Source: an uncultured Propionibacteriaceae bacterium
Lineage (GTDB): Bacteria > Actinomycetota > Actinomycetes > Propionibacteriales > Propionibacteriaceae
Assembly: GCA_937926975.1 (NCBI GenBank)
Contig: CALBCJ010000009.1
Coordinates: 49,174 to 113,173, forward strand
Direction: 5' to 3'
Length of the DNA stretch: 64,000 nt
In this document: positions 25,449-34,438 of the stretch, piece after piece
How positions within the stretch are numbered: the stretch's first letter is position 1
Layout: each line of letters begins with the position of its first letter
Position numbers and translations under genes: made by a program
The notes under the pieces: model-generated
The model's database searches: none
The model's input: only the letters and a program-made list of their open reading frames with translations
What the model was told of the DNA's origin: nothing

Positions 25449-27311
25449 TCAGTCCGCGTCGGCGTCGTCGGCCGGCTCCGGGGTCGGGACCAGCGAGCCG
25501 ACCCCCTGACCGGGCGCGGTCCGCCCGACCGCCAGGGCGAAGTCGTCACCGTGAGCACTGACTCCCTGGACCACGGCCTGGTCGATCATCATGTCGGCGT
25601 AGCGGCCCCGCACGATCCGGGGGTCGTGGCGCAGGTCACGCATCAGGGCGGCAGCCATCGCGATCATCACCAGCAGGAACGGCAGACCGGCCACGATCGT
25701 GACCGACTGCAGCCCTGCCAGAGCGTCCTCACCGCCGGCGACCAGCATGATCGCCGCCACCGCCCCGGTCACGACACCCCAGAAGATCACGGTCGGGCGC
25801 CGCGGCTCGATGGTCCCGTTCTCGCTCAGGGTGCCCATCACGATCGACGCCGAGTCGGCCCCGGAGACGAAGAAGATCGCCACCAGCACCATCACCAGCA
25901 CCGAGGTCACCGTCTCCCAGGGCATGGTGTAGAGCAGCGCGAACAGGATCCCCTCGGCGTCGCCAGCCTGGTCCAGCTGGGCGCCAGCCTGCTCGGCGTG
26001 GATCGCGGCGCCTCCAAAGGTCGCGAACCAGAGCAGCGAGACGGTGCTCGGCAGCAGCAGTACCCCGGCCACGAACTGCCGGATGGTGCGCCCCCGGGAG
26101 ATCCGCGCGATGAACATCCCGACGAACGGCGTCCACGACACCCACCAGGCCCAGTAGAAGATGGTCCAGCTGGCGAGCCACTTGTTGGCCTCAGCCCCGA
26201 GGGCTCCGGTGGTCGACGACATCTGCATGATGGTCTGCAGGTAGGTGCCGAGCGTAGTCGGGATCAGGTTCAGCACGAAGACGGTGGGACCGACCACGAA
26301 GATGAACAGCGCCAGCACCACCGCCAGCACCATGTTGATGTTCGACAGGTACTGGATCCCCTTGGCGATCCCAGATACCGCCGAGAGGATGAAGCAGATG
26401 GTCAGGACGGTGATCAGCAGCACCAGCAGGGTGTTGCCGGCCTCCCCGGCCCAGCCCACGATGCGGGCACCGCGGGCGATCTGGAGCACCCCCAGCCCCA
26501 GTGACGTGGCCGAGCCGAAGAGAGTGGCGAAGATCGCGAAGATGTCGATCACCTTGCCGCCCGGGCCGTACGCCTGCCGCTTGCCCAGCAGCGGCTCGAA
26601 GACCGCCGAGACCGTCAGGGGACGGCCCTTGCGGAAAACGCTGTACGCGATCGCGACTCCGGCCACGGCGTAGATCGCCCACGGGTGCAGGCCCCAGTGA
26701 AACAGCGTGGTGGCCAGGGCGTTGCGGACCCGGTCCGCCTCCGGAGCCCCGGCATGGCCAGGCGGAGGGGCAAGGAAGTGCGACAGCGGCTCGGCGGCGC
26801 CGTAGAACATCAGGCCAATGCCCATCCCGGCGCTGAACATCATGGCCACCCAGGAGACCGTCGAGAACTCGGGGTTCTCCCCGTCGCGGCCGAGGGGAAT
26901 CGCCCCGTAGCGGCTGAGCGCCAGCCACAGGATGAAGAAGACGAAGCCGGTGGAGGCGGTGGCGAACAGCCAGCCGGTGTTGTCGACCACCCAGGCCAGC
27001 CCAGCGCTGGAGGCTGACTTGAGGCTGCCGGGAGCGAGGGCCCCCCACAGCACGAAGGCCAGCGACACGACCCCGGTGGTCCCGAAGACCACCCGGTCCA
27101 GCCGGCCTGGTACCTCATCCCCGAGGTCCTCGACTGTCGGCTCGAGCGCAGGGTGGTTGGCGTCGTAGAGGCTCACCTGCCGCAGCCGTGACATCCCTGC
27201 CCAGGACAGTGCCAGCGCGGACGACCGGCGCCGCCCTCTCGGTCCAGGTCGCGAGACTCGCGTCCGCCGTGCGGTCGTTACTGAGCTCTCCGTCTCGTCA
27301 CGCGCCTGCAC
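25449..27311 (-). CDS. BCCT family betaine/carnitine/choline-type transporter
   Basis: A 620-residue secondary transporter for quaternary ammonium compounds, often osmoprotectants such as glycine betaine. The BCCT signature (YWAWWVSWTPFVGMF followed by IARISRGRTIRQF) and about twelve hydrophobic segments are visible. The GTG at 27311 is chosen because a GAGGAGGT site lies six bases upstream (27318-27325). It gives a basic, Arg/Ser-rich N-terminal tail of about 40 residues before the first conserved Met (27194). The C-terminal tail is about 60 residues and acidic at the end, and in related carriers such tails sense osmotic state. The substrate is inferred from the family only. Confidence 0.9.
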   Translation of the reverse strand: MQARDETESSVTTARRTRVSRPGPRGRRRSSALALSWAGMSRLRQVSLYDANHPALEPTVEDLGDEVPGRLDRVVFGTTGVVSLAFVLWGALAPGSLKSASSAGLAWVVDNTGWLFATASTGFVFFILWLALSRYGAIPLGRDGENPEFSTVSWVAMMFSAGMGIGLMFYGAAEPLSHFLAPPPGHAGAPEADRVRNALATTLFHWGLHPWAIYAVAGVAIAYSVFRKGRPLTVSAVFEPLLGKRQAYGPGGKVIDIFAIFATLFGSATSLGLGVLQIARGARIVGWAGEAGNTLLVLLITVLTICFILSAVSGIAKGIQYLSNINMVLAVVLALFIFVVGPTVFVLNLIPTTLGTYLQTIMQMSSTTGALGAEANKWLASWTIFYWAWWVSWTPFVGMFIARISRGRTIRQFVAGVLLLPSTVSLLWFATFGGAAIHAEQAGAQLDQAGDAEGILFALLYTMPWETVTSVLVMVLVAIFFVSGADSASIVMGTLSENGTIEPRRPTVIFWGVVTGAVAAIMLVAGGEDALAGLQSVTIVAGLPFLLVMIAMAAALMRDLRHDPRIVRGRYADMMIDQAVVQGVSAHGDDFALAVGRTAPGQGVGSLVPTPEPADDADAD

Positions 27312-27578
27312 AGCACCACCTCCTCGGGTCGTCCAACAGATTCTCCGCCCTGCACGCTACCCCGGCCCGGCTCACCCCACTGCCTTACCGGGCACCACAA
27401 CCGTTCCCGGACGGTGCCGGACGACTGCCCCGACCCGGCAGCCAAACCTCGTCTCACAGAACCAAAGGCGCGGGATGGCGAACCAGACAGACAGGACATG
27501 AGAGATATCCAGAGCAGCCGGGAACCACCCCGGGAACGCCATCACGCCCAGAAGGCAGTGGGCAGGCTGGCAGCCGCC

Positions 27579-28460
27579 TCAGCGCACCAGGCACACCGGA
27601 CACAACGAGTGAGCCAGAACCGCCCGCAACGCACCCGAGAACGCCACCCCCGTCACCGGATGACTATGAACCCCCACCACCAGCAGATCCACCTCACCTG
27701 TGGCCCCGATCAGCTCCTCAACCGGAACCCCACTGGTCACCTCACCCTCGATCGTGACGTCCCCGTACTCCACCCGCAGCTCAGCCAGCAGCACCTCCAG
27801 CGCCGCCTTCGACGTTGCCGCATCAGGAACCGGGTCCCGACCGAAAGCAGCCCGCAAGCCCTTCGGTGGCGGCGGCACCACCAGCACCACACTCAGCCGG
27901 CACCCCCGGCTCCGAGCCTCCTCCAGCGCCCAGCGGAGCTGGTGACGAGACTTGTCGGGCTTGCTGACCGCCACCGCGATCCGCCGGAACCGGCCGGTCG
28001 GCTCCGGGGTCGAGGCGGCTGAGATCACCACCAGCGGGCAGCCCACCATCCCGGCCAGCGAGACGCTGGTGGACCCAACGAACATCCGCTCCGCGCTGCT
28101 CGAGGCCCGCCGCCCGACCACCACCATCTCGGCGTCCTCGCTGAGGTCGGCCAGGACCGCGGACGGGTGGCCCATCAGCACCTCGGTCCGGACCCGCTCG
28201 GCCGGGAAGCCCCGCTCCACGAGGAAGCGCCGGGCATCGACCAGGGCCTCCTCCCCCACCTGAGACAGGATCCGCGGGTCGTACACCACCCCCCAGCCGC
28301 CGGTCAGCACCCCGTCATCGAGGGCATGGACCAACCAGATGTCGGCCCCCGTCCGCTCCGCCGTGCCCTGAGCGTACTGGACCGCGCGCAGCGCGTCCGG
28401 GGAGCCATCGACCCCCACCAGGACCCGCTGCGCTGAGGACTGGCTCACCTCGTCGTTCAT
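27579..28460 (-). CDS. Tandem universal stress protein
   Basis: A 293-residue protein of two fused universal stress protein domains. Domain one (about residues 10-145) opens VLVGVDGSPDALRAV and ends VVVGRRAS...VGSTSVSLAG. Domain two (about 155-293) opens RRIAVAVSKPDKS and ends VVGVHSHPVTG...LAHSLCPVCLV. Domain one keeps the ATP-binding VDGS and terminal GST-type loop. Domain two has a Ser/Lys-rich first loop and is probably weak or non-binding. Such tandem proteins respond to hypoxia, starvation and stationary phase in actinobacteria. About 265 bases without a recognisable gene separate it from the BCCT gene downstream. Confidence 0.88.
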   Translation of the reverse strand: MNDEVSQSSAQRVLVGVDGSPDALRAVQYAQGTAERTGADIWLVHALDDGVLTGGWGVVYDPRILSQVGEEALVDARRFLVERGFPAERVRTEVLMGHPSAVLADLSEDAEMVVVGRRASSSAERMFVGSTSVSLAGMVGCPLVVISAASTPEPTGRFRRIAVAVSKPDKSRHQLRWALEEARSRGCRLSVVLVVPPPPKGLRAAFGRDPVPDAATSKAALEVLLAELRVEYGDVTIEGEVTSGVPVEELIGATGEVDLLVVGVHSHPVTGVAFSGALRAVLAHSLCPVCLVR

Positions 28461-28508
28461 GGCCTGACCCTATCCCCACCGGGCACCAGGTGCTCGCCGG
28501 GCGAGCCC

Positions 28509-30884
28509 TCAGCTGACGGTCCGGGCCAGCCGCCAGTCCCGGATCTCGGGCAGGTCCGCCAGGTGCTCGCGGATGTAGGTCTCGTGCCGGGCCAACTGCG
28601 ACTCACAGTAGGACCGCAGGTCGTCGGAGCCGGCCGGCGCGACCGAGGCATTGTTCAGGGCATCCAGCACCAGGTGGTAGCGGGAGGCCCGGTTGCGGAC
28701 CACCATGTCGAACGGGGTGGTCGTCGTCCCCTCCTCGATGAATCCCCGGACCCGGAACCGGTCGGCGTCGGGACGGCCGTGCACCAGCTGGTGGATCGCC
28801 CCCGGGTAGCCGTGGAAGGCGAAGATCACGTCCTTGGTGTCGGTGAAGAGCTCGCGGAAGTAGGTCTCGCTCATCCCGTGCGGGTGGTCCTTGGGTCGGC
28901 GCAGGGTCATCAGGTCGACCACGTTCACCACTCGGGTCCGCAGCGCCGGCAGCCGCTGCTTGAGCAGCTCAGCCGCCGCGACCGTCTCCATGGTCATGAT
29001 GTCCCCGGCACAGGCCAGGACGATGTCCGGCTCGCCCGGCCCCTCTGCCGAGCCGGCCCAGGTCCAGGTCGAGGCCCCCTTGGCGCAGTGGGCCACCGCC
29101 TCGTCCATGCTCAGCCACTGCGGCTGAGGCTGCTTGTCGATCACGATCAGGTTCACGTACGACTTCGACCGCAGGCAGTGGTCGGCCACCGACAGCAGGC
29201 AGTTCGCGTCCGGCGGCAGGTACACCCGGCCGACCTCCCCGCGCTGGTTGAGGACGACCTGGATCAGGCCCGGACCCTGGTGGCTAAAGCCGTTGTGGTC
29301 ATTGCGCCAGGCGGTGGAGCTGAGCAGGATGTTGAGACTGGGCACGTCCGCCCGCCAGGGCAGCTCGATCGCTTCCTGCAGCCACTTGGCGTGCTGCACG
29401 GTCTGCGAGGCGGACACCATCGCGAAGGCCTCGTACGTGGCGAACAGCCCGTACCGGCCGGTCAAGGTGTACGCCTCCAGCCAGCCGTGGCAGCTGTGCT
29501 CGCTGAGCACTTCCATCACCCGTCCGTCGGCACTGAGGCTGACGTCGTCGTCGGTGACCTGCTCCATCCAGGCCCGGTCGGAGACCTCAAGAACCGCGCC
29601 GAGCCGGTTCGAGGTGGTCTCGTCCGGGCAGAACAGCCGGAAGGTACGGGGGTTGCGCTGGTAGGCGGCCCTCATCAGCTCGCCGAGCTTGCGGGTCGAC
29701 TCGATCCGCTCCCCGGCCCGCTCGGTCACCGGCACCGCCAGCTCCCGGAAGTCAGGCAGGTCCAGCTCCTGGGTCAGCAGGCCGCCGTTGGCGTACGGAG
29801 TACCCGACATCGACGCCGGCTTGTCGGGGTTGGCCTGCCGGACCAGGTCGACCACTCTCCCGTTCGCGTCGAAGAGCTCCTCGGGCCGGTACGAGCGCAG
29901 CCACTGCTCCAGCAGGGCCAGGTGCTCGGGGTTCTCCCTCACCCCCGCCAGCGGCACCTGGTGGGCACGCCAGGTGCCCTCGACCTGGACCCCGTCCACC
30001 ACGTCCGGCCCTGTCCATCCCTTGGGCGAGCGCAGGATGATCATCGGCCAGCAGGGCCGCTGCGTGGGCCGGTCGGCGCCGCGGTAGGTGGCCTGGACCT
30101 CCCGGACCGACTCGTACGCGCTGGCGAGAGCCTCGGCGAAGCGGTAGTGCATCCCGGGCAGGTCATCACCCTCGACCCAGATCGGCTGGTAGCCGTGGCC
30201 CTCAAAGAGCCGGGTCACCTCGTCTCGGGGCTTGCGGGACAAGACGGTGGGGGCGGCGATCTTGCCGCCGTTGAGGTGCAGCACCGGCAGCACCGCGCCG
30301 TCGTGGACCGGGTTGAGGAAGGAGATCCCCTTCCAGGACCCCTCCAGCGGCCCGGTCTCGGCCTCGCCGTCGCCGACCACCGCCACCGTCAGCAGGTCCG
30401 GGTTGTCGAGCACCGAGCCGAAGGCGTGGATCAGGGCGTAGCCGAGCTCCCCGCCCTCGTGGATCGAGCCGGGAGTGGTGACCGAGACGTGCGACGGGAT
30501 CCCGCCGGGCGCGGAGAACTGCCGGAAGAAGGCCAGCAGCCCGGCCTCGTCCTCGGTGATCGCGGGGAAGGCATCGGTGTACGTGCCCTCCAGGTAGGAG
30601 GCCCCGGTCAGCGACGGCCCGCCGTGGCCAGGTCCGGTGATGAACAGGCAGCTCTGGCCGGTGTGGCGGATCAGCCGCGAGACGTGGGCATAGACGAAGG
30701 AGAGGCCGGGCGAGGTCCCCCAGTGACCGAGGAGCCGGGGCTTGATGTGCTCGGGGCGCAGCGGCTCCCGCAGCAGCGGGTTGCCCATCAGGTAGATCTG
30801 CCCCACGGTCAGGTAGTTGCTGGCCCGCCACCAGGCGTCCAGCCCAGCGAGCTCGGCCTCAGTCAGCGCAGGAAGCATCGGCAT
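28509..30884 (-). CDS. xfp: Phosphoketolase (xylulose-5-phosphate / fructose-6-phosphate)
   Basis: A 791-residue thiamine-diphosphate enzyme that uses phosphate to split xylulose-5-phosphate (or fructose-6-phosphate) into acetyl phosphate and glyceraldehyde-3-phosphate (or erythrose-4-phosphate). Family features are GHWGTSPGLSFVYAHVSRLI near 53, GPGHGGP near 84, the cofactor-binding motif GDGEAETGPLEG...N around 171-200, and the C-terminal HGMSETYFRELF and FHGYPGAIHQLVHGR. The length matches the family (790-830). No acetate kinase or phosphotransacetylase is adjacent. The nearby polyol locus could feed it xylulose-5-phosphate through its xylulokinase-like gene. Confidence 0.93.
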   Translation of the reverse strand: MPMLPALTEAELAGLDAWWRASNYLTVGQIYLMGNPLLREPLRPEHIKPRLLGHWGTSPGLSFVYAHVSRLIRHTGQSCLFITGPGHGGPSLTGASYLEGTYTDAFPAITEDEAGLLAFFRQFSAPGGIPSHVSVTTPGSIHEGGELGYALIHAFGSVLDNPDLLTVAVVGDGEAETGPLEGSWKGISFLNPVHDGAVLPVLHLNGGKIAAPTVLSRKPRDEVTRLFEGHGYQPIWVEGDDLPGMHYRFAEALASAYESVREVQATYRGADRPTQRPCWPMIILRSPKGWTGPDVVDGVQVEGTWRAHQVPLAGVRENPEHLALLEQWLRSYRPEELFDANGRVVDLVRQANPDKPASMSGTPYANGGLLTQELDLPDFRELAVPVTERAGERIESTRKLGELMRAAYQRNPRTFRLFCPDETTSNRLGAVLEVSDRAWMEQVTDDDVSLSADGRVMEVLSEHSCHGWLEAYTLTGRYGLFATYEAFAMVSASQTVQHAKWLQEAIELPWRADVPSLNILLSSTAWRNDHNGFSHQGPGLIQVVLNQRGEVGRVYLPPDANCLLSVADHCLRSKSYVNLIVIDKQPQPQWLSMDEAVAHCAKGASTWTWAGSAEGPGEPDIVLACAGDIMTMETVAAAELLKQRLPALRTRVVNVVDLMTLRRPKDHPHGMSETYFRELFTDTKDVIFAFHGYPGAIHQLVHGRPDADRFRVRGFIEEGTTTTPFDMVVRNRASRYHLVLDALNNASVAPAGSDDLRSYCESQLARHETYIREHLADLPEIRDWRLARTVS

Positions 30885-30934
30885 GGCATCACGATACCGA
30901 CGGGCACCGCGACCGAAGTGCGAGAGTGCGGGCC

Positions 30935-31873
30935 TCAGACCTCGAAGGTCGTGCGTCCCTTGAGGGCGTCGGCCAGGAAGTCGTCGATCTCGTCGGCGAT
31001 CTTGGCGACCTCGCGTACCACCTGGTGCAGGTGGGCCCGCACGAAGGGCTGCGCCAGCAGCGACATCGACGCGTAGACCCGGTCCCGCAGCGCCCAGAAC
31101 CGGATGAAGCGGCTCTCGGCGTTGAGGTCGTTGCAGATCTCGGCGGCCCGGGAGCGTCCCTCCAGGTCGTGCACCACAGCCGAGAAGGCGATCACCTCGC
31201 GGGCGTCGGCCGTGACCCGCACGAAGACCATCGCCGAGCCCACCCGGACCGCGAAGTCCCCCTCGGAGTCCCGGAACGGGGTGTGGCCAAACATCTCGGT
31301 GAGCTCCTCGGCGACCGCCGCCGCCAGGTCCTCCGGGTCGGGCAGCATCACCGCCGTCAGCTCCTCGGCGTCGTACGCCTGCTTCGGCCCAGGCCCGTTC
31401 TCGCCCAGGGAGCCCGGCTCGGTCGGCGCCGGCGGGGCGAGGACCTCAGCCAGGTGGTCGGGAGCGATGAAGACCGGGTGCAGCACCCCGTACACCGAGC
31501 GCAGCGTCTCGATGCTCAGCGCGGCCAGCCCGTCGGTGTCGTCCTGAGACCAGACGACGCTGAAGTCGTGGCTCGGGTGCTCGCCGCTGACGCTGGGAGG
31601 CTGCCACCCGAGCTCCTCCATGGTGGTCAGCTGGGTCACCGCCAGCTGGAAGTCCTCCCCCAGGCTGGCGTTCGAGGAGGCCTCGGCGACCAGCTCACCG
31701 AGCCGGCGGCAGCGAAAGTGCAGGTACGGGGCGACGTCGTCGTCGGGAGACAGCGTCGGCAGGTGCAGGTCAGCCTCGTCGTCCATCACCGACAGCACTT
31801 CCGACAGCCGGTCGCGGAACTGCTCCCAGGCCTGGTCGGTGCTCCGGTCGATGTCGAAGTCGTCGATCTCCAC
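30935..31873 (-). CDS. YbjN / type III secretion chaperone-like protein (TY-Chap type)
   Basis: A 312-residue acidic, soluble protein matching the pattern of the actinobacterial family annotated as T3SS (YopN, CesT) and YbjN peptide-binding chaperone 1. The N-terminal 150 residues are acidic. The C-terminal half contains the YbjN-like fold: a mixed strand region (FAVRVGSAMVFVRVTADAREVIAFSAVVHDL), a segment with LNAESRFIRFWALRDRVYASMSL, and a final helix rich in Val, Ile and Glu. The start is the GTG at 31873 behind GGAGGGACC. There is no secretion system in the window; the family is thought to bind peptides of partner proteins. It lies 21 bases downstream of the AEC transporter gene. Confidence 0.75.
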   Translation of the reverse strand: MEIDDFDIDRSTDQAWEQFRDRLSEVLSVMDDEADLHLPTLSPDDDVAPYLHFRCRRLGELVAEASSNASLGEDFQLAVTQLTTMEELGWQPPSVSGEHPSHDFSVVWSQDDTDGLAALSIETLRSVYGVLHPVFIAPDHLAEVLAPPAPTEPGSLGENGPGPKQAYDAEELTAVMLPDPEDLAAAVAEELTEMFGHTPFRDSEGDFAVRVGSAMVFVRVTADAREVIAFSAVVHDLEGRSRAAEICNDLNAESRFIRFWALRDRVYASMSLLAQPFVRAHLHQVVREVAKIADEIDDFLADALKGRTTFEV

Positions 31874-31894
31874 GGTCCCTCCTTGCCCGGCAAC

Positions 31895-32842
31895 CTACAG
31901 GACGGTGACGAGCACCAGGATCACCACCGCCGAGACCATCGTGGCCCGGAAGACCGCATCCCGGGCGAAGAGCTCCCGCACCCCGTACCGGGTGGCAATC
32001 ACGTGCACGTTCTGGGCCGGAGGCAGGGCCGCCAGGATCGTGACCGCCCTCACCGCCTCCCCCGGGAGCCCCAGGGCCCGTCCCAGCAGGTACGCGATGC
32101 CCGGCTGAACCAGGCACTTCAGCCCGATCACGGTGGCCGACTCGGCCGACTCGGCGTTACGGCTGGGGCGTGGCTCAAGACGCAGCGAGATCCCCAGCGC
32201 CAGCAGCATGCTGGGCACGGCCATCCCTCCCAGCATGTCGAGCGGGGTGGCGATCAGGCGCGGCACGGTCAGGCCGAGCAGGTTGAGCGCCAGCCCGGTC
32301 AGGCACCCGACCGTGAGCGGGTTGCGCAAAGGCAGGCTCAGCAGACCCAGCAGCGGGATCCGGGCCCCGTTGTCGCGGGCCTTGCAGTAGTCCAGCACGG
32401 CCAGCCCGATGGGCTGCATGACTGCCACCTGGACCAGCAGGATCGGGGCCGCCCAGGTGGCGTCGCCGAGGGCGTACATGGCGACCGGGATCCCGATGTT
32501 GCCGGCGTTGGAGTAGCACGACAGCAGGGTGCCGATGGTGCGTCCGGCGAGGTCGGTGCGGAAGACGGCGAAGGCGAGGACGGTGTACACCAGCGCCGAG
32601 CCAGCGATCGCCCCGTACGAGGCGTAGACGCTGCGAGCGAAGACGTGGCTGAGGTCGGCCCGCGACATCAGCATCACCATCAGCGCCGGTGAGGCCACCA
32701 GCAGCGCGGTCTTGCTCAGCATCCGCTGGTGCTGGGTGGTCAGCACCCCGAAGTGGCCGCAGACCACGCCGACGAGGATCAGGACACCAATCGTGACGTA
32801 TCCGGTCAGTGCCTGCACGAAGGTCACTGTACGGGCCGGCAC
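31895..32842 (-). CDS. AEC family (auxin efflux carrier-type) transporter
   Basis: A 315-residue membrane protein with about ten hydrophobic segments of the AEC/YfdV family, which export or import organic acids and similar anions. The central SNAGNIGIPVA motif (between the fourth and fifth helices) and the later VPSMLLALGISL segment are diagnostic. The start could be the GTG at 32842 or the GTG at 32827, which begins VTFVQALTGYV; no clear ribosome site separates them. The substrate is unknown. It and the YbjN-like gene downstream are probably cotranscribed. Confidence 0.85.
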   Translation of the reverse strand: MPARTVTFVQALTGYVTIGVLILVGVVCGHFGVLTTQHQRMLSKTALLVASPALMVMLMSRADLSHVFARSVYASYGAIAGSALVYTVLAFAVFRTDLAGRTIGTLLSCYSNAGNIGIPVAMYALGDATWAAPILLVQVAVMQPIGLAVLDYCKARDNGARIPLLGLLSLPLRNPLTVGCLTGLALNLLGLTVPRLIATPLDMLGGMAVPSMLLALGISLRLEPRPSRNAESAESATVIGLKCLVQPGIAYLLGRALGLPGEAVRAVTILAALPPAQNVHVIATRYGVRELFARDAVFRATMVSAVVILVLVTVL

Positions 32843-32921
32843 CGGCCTGGACAGGCCGCAGGTACTGGGGTGGACAGCCGCTGCCAGCGGGGCCGGCTGG
32901 TACGGGGCGCCGACCGGCCGG

Positions 32922-34313
32922 TCAGTTGGCAGTCTCGGCAGCGTGCTGCTCGGAGCGCTCGAGGAGTCCCGGGGCAGGGCGGGGCTCGGTCAGCCCCGGC
33001 GCCACGGCAGGCTCCCAGGCCAGGTCCGCTCCGGCCGCCTCCCAGCCCAGGCGGGCCGCCCCCAGGGCGGTGGCGTCCACCACCGCCGACCGGCGGCTGG
33101 GCAGGCCGGTCAGGTCGCAGACCAGCTGCCGCATCCGCTGGTCCCGGGTGCCGCCGCCGGCGAACCGGATCCGTCCCGGGCGGCGCGGCAGCCGGGCGAC
33201 CGCGGCACGGACCTGGAAGGCAACCGCCTCCAGCGCGGCCCGCAGCAGGTCGGCCCGGGACGTGTCGAGCCCGATCCCGGACCAGCCGGCGCGCTGCCCG
33301 GGGCGGCGCGGCAGCCGGTCGCTGGTCAGCCAGGGACTGAACCGGACCGAGCCCGGGTCGGGCTGGTCGAGGGCCGCGTACAGCTCGTCCCAGTCGGCTC
33401 CAAGCAGCTGCAGCACCCGCTGCAGCACCAGTCCCCCGTTCTGAGGCGCCACCATCGCGTAGTGCCCACCGTGGGCGTCGGCGTAGTGGTGGCAGTCGGG
33501 GTAGGCGGTCGGCTCAGGTGCGGGGCAGCTCTGGCAGACCTGGGTCCCGGTCCCGAGGTTCACCAGCACCTCGTCGCTGGCCAGCTGCAGCCCGGCCAGG
33601 GTGGCCGCGGTGTCGGCTGCCCCGGTCGCCACCGGGAGCCCGGAGGGCAGCGGGCTGCCAGGACCGGTCCTGGCCACTGCCTCGCTGGGTCGGCGCAGCC
33701 GTGGCAGCAGCGCCTGCGGCAGCCCCCGCAGCCGGGCCAGGTCGCGGTGCCAGTCGTCGGCCGGGGCGTCCCACAGGAGGGTGGCTGAGGCGTCCGACGG
33801 CTCGGTGACCGGGTCACTGCCGGGGGCGAGCACCGCTGAGCGCAGCCAGTCCTTGGGCGGCAGCGCCACCTCGGCCCGGGCCAGCAGCGCCGGCTCGTGG
33901 TGCAGCAGCCACTCCAGCAGCGGCCCGTACATGCCGGGCGCGACGGGGTTCGCCAGCCGGGCCAGCACCGGCTCGTCGAGGCGCTGCCAGTCCTCGGCCA
34001 CCTGCTCGGCCCGGGTGTCGGGCCACAGCAGCGCCGGGCGTACGGCCCGGCCGGCCGCCGACAGCACCAGGCCGTGCATCTGGCCGTCCAGCCCCACGGT
34101 GACCACCCGGCTCGCCGGGCTCTGCCGCTGAGCCTCGGCTATCGCAGACCAGACGGCTGCCCGCCAGTCCTCGGTCTCGGTCTCCGCCCAGCCCGGCCTG
34201 GCCGCCCGGACCGGGTAGCCCGCCGCTGCTCTGGCCTGAACCTGCCCGGCTGCGTCGACCAGCAGCACCTTCACCGCACTGGTCCCCAGATCCATGGCGC
34301 ACGAGACGTCCAT
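32922..34313 (-). CDS. FGGY carbohydrate kinase, xylulokinase-like
   Basis: A 463-residue sugar kinase of the FGGY family that phosphorylates a ketose with ATP. The start at 34313 follows GGGAGGGAC directly and begins MDVSCAMDLGTSAVK, the N-terminal ATP-binding motif. GLDGQMHGLVLSAAG and ALLWPDTRA match the xylulokinase pattern. NLGTGTQVC and the C-terminal FAGGGTRDQRMRQ are the second ATP-binding motifs. It would make xylulose-5-phosphate from xylulose. It is transcribed away from the polyol operon and shares the regulatory region with it, so it probably belongs to the same regulon. Confidence 0.85.
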   Translation of the reverse strand: MDVSCAMDLGTSAVKVLLVDAAGQVQARAAAGYPVRAARPGWAETETEDWRAAVWSAIAEAQRQSPASRVVTVGLDGQMHGLVLSAAGRAVRPALLWPDTRAEQVAEDWQRLDEPVLARLANPVAPGMYGPLLEWLLHHEPALLARAEVALPPKDWLRSAVLAPGSDPVTEPSDASATLLWDAPADDWHRDLARLRGLPQALLPRLRRPSEAVARTGPGSPLPSGLPVATGAADTAATLAGLQLASDEVLVNLGTGTQVCQSCPAPEPTAYPDCHHYADAHGGHYAMVAPQNGGLVLQRVLQLLGADWDELYAALDQPDPGSVRFSPWLTSDRLPRRPGQRAGWSGIGLDTSRADLLRAALEAVAFQVRAAVARLPRRPGRIRFAGGGTRDQRMRQLVCDLTGLPSRRSAVVDATALGAARLGWEAAGADLAWEPAVAPGLTEPRPAPGLLERSEQHAAETAN

Positions 34314-34326
34314 GTCCCTCCCTGCT

Positions 34327-34356
34327 CCGACCGCGACCAGACCGTACTGCGGTCGG
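34327..34356. promoter_or_regulatory. Inverted repeat in the divergent polyol promoter region
   Basis: CCGACCGC (34327-34334) and its complement GCGGTCGG (34349-34356) form 8-base arms around a 14-base spacer, upstream of both divergent genes. It is followed by a TTGACA hexamer at 34360-34365 that could be the -35 element of the operon. It could be a second operator or a hairpin. Confidence 0.35.
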
Positions 34357-34379
34357 GTATTGACATGCGGGCCCCGCAA

Positions 34380-34393
34380 TGACAACGTTACCA
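34380..34393. promoter_or_regulatory. Putative LacI-family operator
   Basis: TGACAACGTTACCA is a near-palindrome with an AACGTT centre: 5 of 7 positions match between half-sites, and CG at the dyad is typical for LacI-family operators. It lies 46 bases before the operon's first start codon and about 14 bases downstream of a TTGACA hexamer, so a bound repressor would cover the -10 region. The lacI-type gene is the second gene of the operon. Confidence 0.55.
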
Positions 34394-34438
34394 CTGTTCC
34401 TCATGACGCGCCCCGTACACAGAGGTAGAGGTCGCCGA

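Noticed and set aside
27312..27578. A gene or RNA between the BCCT and universal stress genes
   Set aside because: Short inverted repeats are present, but no frame with conserved features or a ribosome site, and no recognisable RNA structure.
28563..31076. An 837-codon open frame on the plus strand opposite phosphoketolase
   Set aside because: It is the complementary shadow of a well-supported enzyme. GC-rich DNA has few stop codons, so long antisense frames are expected. No conserved motif is seen in it.
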